In this document: positions 59,601 through 64,000 of the stretch, piece after piece
Layout: each line of letters starts with the position of its first letter
Numbering within the stretch: the first letter of the stretch is position 1
From: Dama dama
Taxonomy: Eukaryota; Chordata; Mammalia; Artiodactyla; Cervidae
Reading direction: 5' to 3'
Length of the DNA stretch: 64,000 nt
NCBI RefSeq assembly: GCF_033118175.1
Contig: NW_026870889.1
Location: 2,480,001-2,544,000, forward strand
The notes under the pieces: generated by a model
The model's input: the letters and a program-made list of their open reading frames with translations, nothing else
The model's database searches: none
What the model was told of the DNA's origin: nothing
Made by a program: the position numbers and the translations under genes

Positions 59601-62600
59601 CTCAACCGAGGCCTAGGCCCAGGGGAAAGGCACCAGCGGGGATGAGCCTGGGGAGGCGCCCGGGCATTTCTGGACCCAGTCCCCGCAGCCTGCCCCTTGG
59701 TGGGGCAGTACCCCCGGAGGCCAGAAAGGTCTGGGCAAGGCTGCCAGGGGCAGGGACACTGCTGGGTCCTGCCCCTGGCCTGTGGGGCGTCTGAGCACAA
59801 CCGGCACTCTCCCGCTGGAAGACCTCCCCGGCTGCCTCCAAAGTCCTGTTTGCAAACACTCGCGCCCGCTGTTCACGCCAGGCTCGCACAATGCTCCCAA
59901 GCCCGGGAGAAAAGCGCTTCGGGGTGGTGCTCTCTCTTGGCCCTTGCCCCTGAGCCTGGGGGCAAGGCAGGGGGAACACACTCCCAGGCCAAGGAAGAAA
60001 CACATGCCCATGTCTGTTCCTGTCCCCTGCAGCGGCAGAGAGCTCGGGGGAGCCAGAGTCTCTCAGGCAGGTGCTGGGCTGGCCGCCTGTGTGGGAAGGG
60101 GCAGAGCCGACCTAGGGGCAAGTTGGGCCTCTTGCTCTCCCTGCTGCCCTGAGGCTGCTGGGCCAAAGAGGTCTTGGGCATCCAGCCCCTTACTGGTCCC
60201 TTCCCTCTGACGAGGCCCTCTCAGCTCCAGCACCTTGCAGTGTGGAGACAGCCCCTGCCAGCAACCTCCTCTCCAAGGAGGCCTCAACCGAGGCCTAGGC
60301 CCTGGGGAAAGGCACCAGCGGGGATGAGCCAGGGGAGGCGCCCGAGCATGTCTGGCCCCAGTCCGCGCAGCCTGCCCCTTGGTGGGGCAGTACCCCCGGA
60401 GGCCAGGAAGGTCTGGGCAAGGCTGGCCAGGGGCAGGGGCCCTGGTTTGTCCTGCCCCTGGCCTGTGGGGCCTCTGAGCACAACCGGCCCTCTCCCACTG
60501 GAAGACCTCCCCGGCTGCCTCCAAAGGCCGGTTTGCAAGCGCTCCCGCCCACTGTTCCCAGCAGGCGTGCACAATGCTCCCAAGCCCGGGAGAAAAGCGC
60601 TTCGGGGTGGTGCTCTCTCCGGGCCCTTGCCCCTGAGCCTGGGGGCAAGGCACGGTGTCCACACTCCCAGGCCAAGTCAGAACCACATGCACACCTCTGA
60701 TCTGCCCCCTGCACCGGCAGAGAGCTCGGGGGAGCCAGAGTATGTCAGGCAGCTGCTGGGCTGGCCGCCTGTGTGGGAAGGGGCAGAGCCGACCTAGGGG
60801 CAAGTTGGGCCTCTTGCTCTCCCTGCTGCCCTGAGGCTGCTGGGCCAAAGAGGTCTTGGGCATCCAGCCCCTTGCTTGTCCCTTCCCTCTGACGAGGCCC
60901 TCTGAGCTCAAGCACCTTGCAGTGTGGAGACAGCCCCTGCCAGCAACCTCCTCTCCAAGGAGGCCTCAACCGAGGCCTAGGCCCAGTGGAAAGGCACCAG
61001 CGGGGATGAGCCAGTGGAGGCGCCCGGGCATGTCTGGACCCAGTCCCCGCAGCCTGCCCCTTGGTGGGGCAGTACCCCCTGAGGCCAGGAAGGTCTGGGA
61101 AAGGCTGGCCAGGGCCAGGGGACCTTCTGGGTCCTGCCCCTGGCCTGTGGGGCCTCTGAGCACATCCGGCCCTCTCCCGCTGGAAGACCTCCCCGGCTGC
61201 CTCCAAAGGCCGGTTTGCCAACACTCCCGCCCACTGTTCCCACCAGGCGCGCACAATGTTCCCAAGCCCAGGAGAAAAGCGCTTCGGGGTGGTGCTCTCT
61301 CCGGGCCCTTGCCCCTGAGCCTGGGGGCCAGGCAGGGGGAACACACTCCCAGGCCAAGGCAGAACGACATGCACACGTCTGTTCTTGCGCCCTGCACCGG
61401 CAGAGAGCTCGGGGGAGCCAGAGACTGCCAGCTGCTGCTGGGCTGGCTGCCTGTGTGGGACGGGTCAGAGCCGACCTAGGGGCAAGTTTGTCCTCTTGCT
61501 CTCCCTGCTGCCCTGAGGCTGCTGGGTCAAAGAGGTCTTGGGCATCCAGCCCTTTGCTGGTCCCTTCCCTCTGACGAGGCCCTCTGAGCTCCAGCACCTT
61601 GCAGTGTGGAGACAGCCCCTGCCAGCAACCTCCTCTCCAAGGAGGCCTAAACCGAGGCCTAGGCCCAGGGGAAAGGCACCAGCGGGGATGAGCCTGGGGA
61701 GGCGCCCGGGCATGTCTGGACCCAGTCCCCGCAGCCTGCCCCTTGGTGGGGCAGTACCCCCTGAGGCCAGGAAGGTCTGGGAAAGGCTGGCCAGGGGCAG
61801 GGGACCTGCTGGGTCCTTCCCCTGGCCTGTGGGGCCTCTGAGCACATCCGGCCCTCTCCCACTGGAAGACCTCCCCGGCTGCCTCCAAAGTCCGGTTTGC
61901 CAACACTCCCGCCCGCTGTTCCCGCCAGGCACGCACAATGCTCCCAAGCCCGGGAGAAAAGCGCTTCTGGGTGGTGCTCTCTCCGGGCCCTTGCCCCTGA
62001 GCCTGGGGGCAAGGCAGGGGGAACACACTCCCAGGTCAAGGCAGAACCACATGCCCACGTCTGTTCCTGTCCCGTGCACCGGCAGAGAGCTTGGGGAAGC
62101 CAGAGTCTGTCAGGCAGCTGCTGGGATGGCCGCCTGTGTGGGAAGGGGCAGAGCCGCCCTAGGGGCAAGTTGGGCCTCTTGCTCTCCCTGCTGCCCTGAG
62201 GCTGCTGGGCGAAAGACGTCTTGGGCATCCAGCCCCTTACTGGTCCCTTCCCTCTGACGAGGCCCTCTCAGCTCCAGCACCTTGCAGTGTGGAGACAGCC
62301 CCTGCCAGCAACCTCCTCTCCAAGGAGGCCTCAACTGAGGCCTAGGACCAGGGGAAAGGCACCAGCGGCGATGAGCCTGGGGATGCGCCCGGGCATGTCT
62401 GGACCCAGTCCCCGCAGCCTGTTCCTTGGTGGGGCAGTACCCCCGGAGGCCAGGAAGGTCTGGGCAAGGCTGGCCAGGGGCAGGGGCCCTGCTGGGTCCT
62501 GCCCCTGGCCTGTGGGGCCTCTGAGCACAACCGGCCCTCTCCCACTGGAAGACCTCCGCGGCTGCCTCCAAAGGCCGGTTTGCCAACACTCCCGCCCGCT

Positions 62601-64000
62601 GTTCCCGCCAGGCACGCACAATGCTCCCAAGCCCGGGAGAAAAGCGCTTCGGGGTGTTGCTCTCTCCGGGCCCTTGCCCCTGAGCGTGGGGGCCAGGCAG
62701 TGGGTCCACACTCCCAGACCAAGGCAGAACCACATGCACACGTCTGTTCCTGACCCCTTCACCGACAGAGAGCTCGGGGGAGCCAGAGTCTGTCAGGCAG
62801 CTGCTGGGATGGCCGCCTGTGGGGGAAGGGGCAGAGCCGACCTAGGGGCAAGTTGGGCCTCTTGCTCTCCCTGCTGCCCTGAGGCTGCTGGGCCAAAGAC
62901 GTCTAGGGCATCCAGCCCCTTACTGGTCCCTTCACTCTGACGAGGCCCTCTGAGCTCCAGCACCTTGCAGTGTGGAGACAACACCTGCCAGCAATCTCCT
63001 CTCCAAGGAGGCCTCAACCGAGGCCTAGGCCCAGGGGAAAGGCACCAGCGGGGTTGAGCCAGGGGAGGCGCCCGGGCATGTATGGACCCTGTCCCCGCAG
63101 CCTGCCCCTTGGTGGGGCAGTACCCCCGGAGGCCAGGAAGGTCTGGGCAAGGCTGGCCAGGGGCAGGGGCCCTGCTGGGTCCTGCCCCTGGCCTGTGGGA
63201 CCTCTGAGCACAACCGGCCCTCTCCCACTGGAAGACCTCCCCGGATGCCTCCAAAGGCCGGTTTGCAAGCACTCCCGCCCACTGTTCCCACCAGGCACGC
63301 ACAATGCTCCCAAGCCCGGGAGAAAAGCGCTTCAGGGTGGTGGTCTCTCCGGGCCCATGCCCCTGAGCCTGGGGGCCAGGAAGGGGATCCACAGTCCCAG
63401 GCCAAGGCAGAACCACATGCACACGTCTGTTCCTGCCCCCTCCACCGGCAGAGAGCTGGGGGGAGCCAGAGTCTGTCAGGCAGCTGCTGGGCTGGCCGCC
63501 TGTGGGGGAAGGGGCAGAGCCGACCTAGGGGCAAGTTGGGCCTCTTGCTCTCCCTGCTGCCCTGAGGCTGCTGGGCCAAAGAGGTCTTGGGCATCCAGCC
63601 CCTTGCTGGTCCCTTCCCTCTGACGAGGCCCTCTGAGCTCCAGCACCTTGCAGTGTGGAGACAGCCCCTGCCAGCAACCTCCTCTCCAAGGAGGCCTCAA
63701 CCGAGGCCTAGGCCCAGGGGAAAGGCACCAGCGGGGATGAGCCAGTGGAGGCGCCCGGGCATGTCTAGACCCAGTCCCCGCAGCCTGCCCCTTGGTGGGG
63801 CAGTACCCCCGGAGGCCAGGAAGGTCTGGGCAAGGCTGGCCAGGGGCAGGGGCCCTGCTGGGTCCTGCCCCTGGCCTGTGGGGCCTCTGAGCACAACCGG
63901 CCCTCTCCCACTGGAAGACCTCCCCGGCTGCCTCCAAAGGCCGGTTTGCCAACACTCCCGCCCGCTGTTCCCGCCAGGCACGCACAATGCTCCCAAGCCC
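47662..64000. repeat. 682 bp unit array, segment 5 (anchors 47889-63587)
   Basis: Anchors lie at 47,889 (variant TTGGACATCC), 48,571, 49,253 (variant GGCAACCAG), 49,935, 50,617, 51,300, 51,981, 52,664, 53,347, 54,030, 54,712, 55,395, 56,078, 56,761, 57,444 (CTAGGGCATCC), 58,127, 58,810, 59,492, 60,174, 60,856, 61,538, 62,221, 62,904 (CTAGGGCATCC) and 63,587. The window cuts the last unit at its 128.5 bp segment. Class S units are 48,571, 58,810 and 59,492; the rest are class L or hybrids. No tandem expansion of the small segment occurs in these 16 kb. Confidence 0.95.
60856..64000. repeat. Duplicated segment of 54,030-58,530 lacking two units
   Basis: Units 60,856 and 61,538 match 54,030 and 54,712 at an offset of 6,826 bp. 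They share the shortened ACTGCCAGCTGCTG and the GCAAGTTTGTCCTC variant. From unit 62,221 onward the match is to 56,761, 57,444 and 58,127 at an offset of 5,460 bp, with shared GCGGCGATGAGCC, GTCTAGGGCATCC and CTGTGGGGGAAGGGG. The offset changes by 1,366 bp, that is two units. The switch occurs inside unit 62,221 between CTCTCAGCTCC (about 62,267) and ACTGAGGCCTAGGACC (about 62,334). Confidence 0.85.

Larger units (their letters stand above)
1..64000. repeat. GC-rich satellite array, ~682 bp unit with nested ~128.5 bp amplifications
   Basis: The whole window is made of one repeat family in one orientation. A landmark (TTGGGCATCCAG or a variant) recurs at 76 places, mostly 681-683 bp apart, except across four stretches where an internal segment of the unit is amplified. 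The near-constant spacing leaves no room for inserted transposons or unique sequence. Two 60-base lines read by eye give roughly two-thirds G+C. Each unit in order holds the landmark, a GGCCTAGGCC palindrome, a 13 bp inverted repeat, the 128.5 bp segment with CCCGGGAGAAAAGCG, an ACATGCACACGTCTGTTCC stretch and a CTGCTGGGC-rich end. I see no RNA gene, promoter, poly(A) signal or telomere repeat. I infer a mammalian, probably pericentromeric or otherwise heterochromatic, satellite; the exact species and family are not established from the sequence. Confidence 0.97.

Noticed and set aside
1..64000. Transposon, tRNA, rRNA or telomere sequence within the array
   Set aside because: Anchor spacing is 679-683 bp everywhere outside the four explained blocks, and no foreign sequence was seen when reading them.

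Overview
The whole 64 kb window is tandem-repeat DNA. I find no gene, RNA gene, transposon or unique sequence in it. It is GC-rich (40 of 60 bases in the first 60) with few stop codons in any frame, so hundreds of open frames appear on both strands; I read none as a real protein. The long head-to-tail arrays, the higher-order repeats and the substitutions between repeat subtypes (two of three at CpG sites) point to a satellite array in a eukaryotic genome, most likely a mammal. The ~682 bp period and high GC resemble what is known of the ruminant satellite II / 1.723 family, but I could not compare sequences, so this is only a hypothesis.

There are two tiers. Tier 1 is a ~682 bp unit (typical spacing 681-683 bp, minimum seen 679). 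I place 76 unit anchors, using the motif TTGGGCATCCAG or its variants, and all units lie in the same orientation. Tier 2 is a ~128.5 bp segment that occurs once inside an ordinary unit but is tandemly amplified inside four units: block A (16,101-19,956, about 30 copies), block B (23,239-28,507, about 41), block C (33,148-34,694, about 12) and block D (45,475-47,661, about 17), about 100 copies in total. All four blocks begin and end at the same two points of the 682 bp unit.

Over this lie higher-order repeats: a six-unit repeat of ~4,092 bp (2,130-14,190), an eight-unit repeat of ~5,455 bp (35,603-45,150, with a fragment at the window start), and a third duplicated segment at the right end (54,030-58,800 versus 60,856-64,000) in which a two-unit deletion junction can be seen. 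Within block A an exact 257 bp dimer of the small repeat occurs three times in succession. A single-unit duplication at 21,635-23,083 shows one mismatch in 767 positions.

Nothing works as an operon or protein system here. The interest is evolutionary: the window shows a new short satellite growing from inside an older long one, with several unequal-exchange events still readable.
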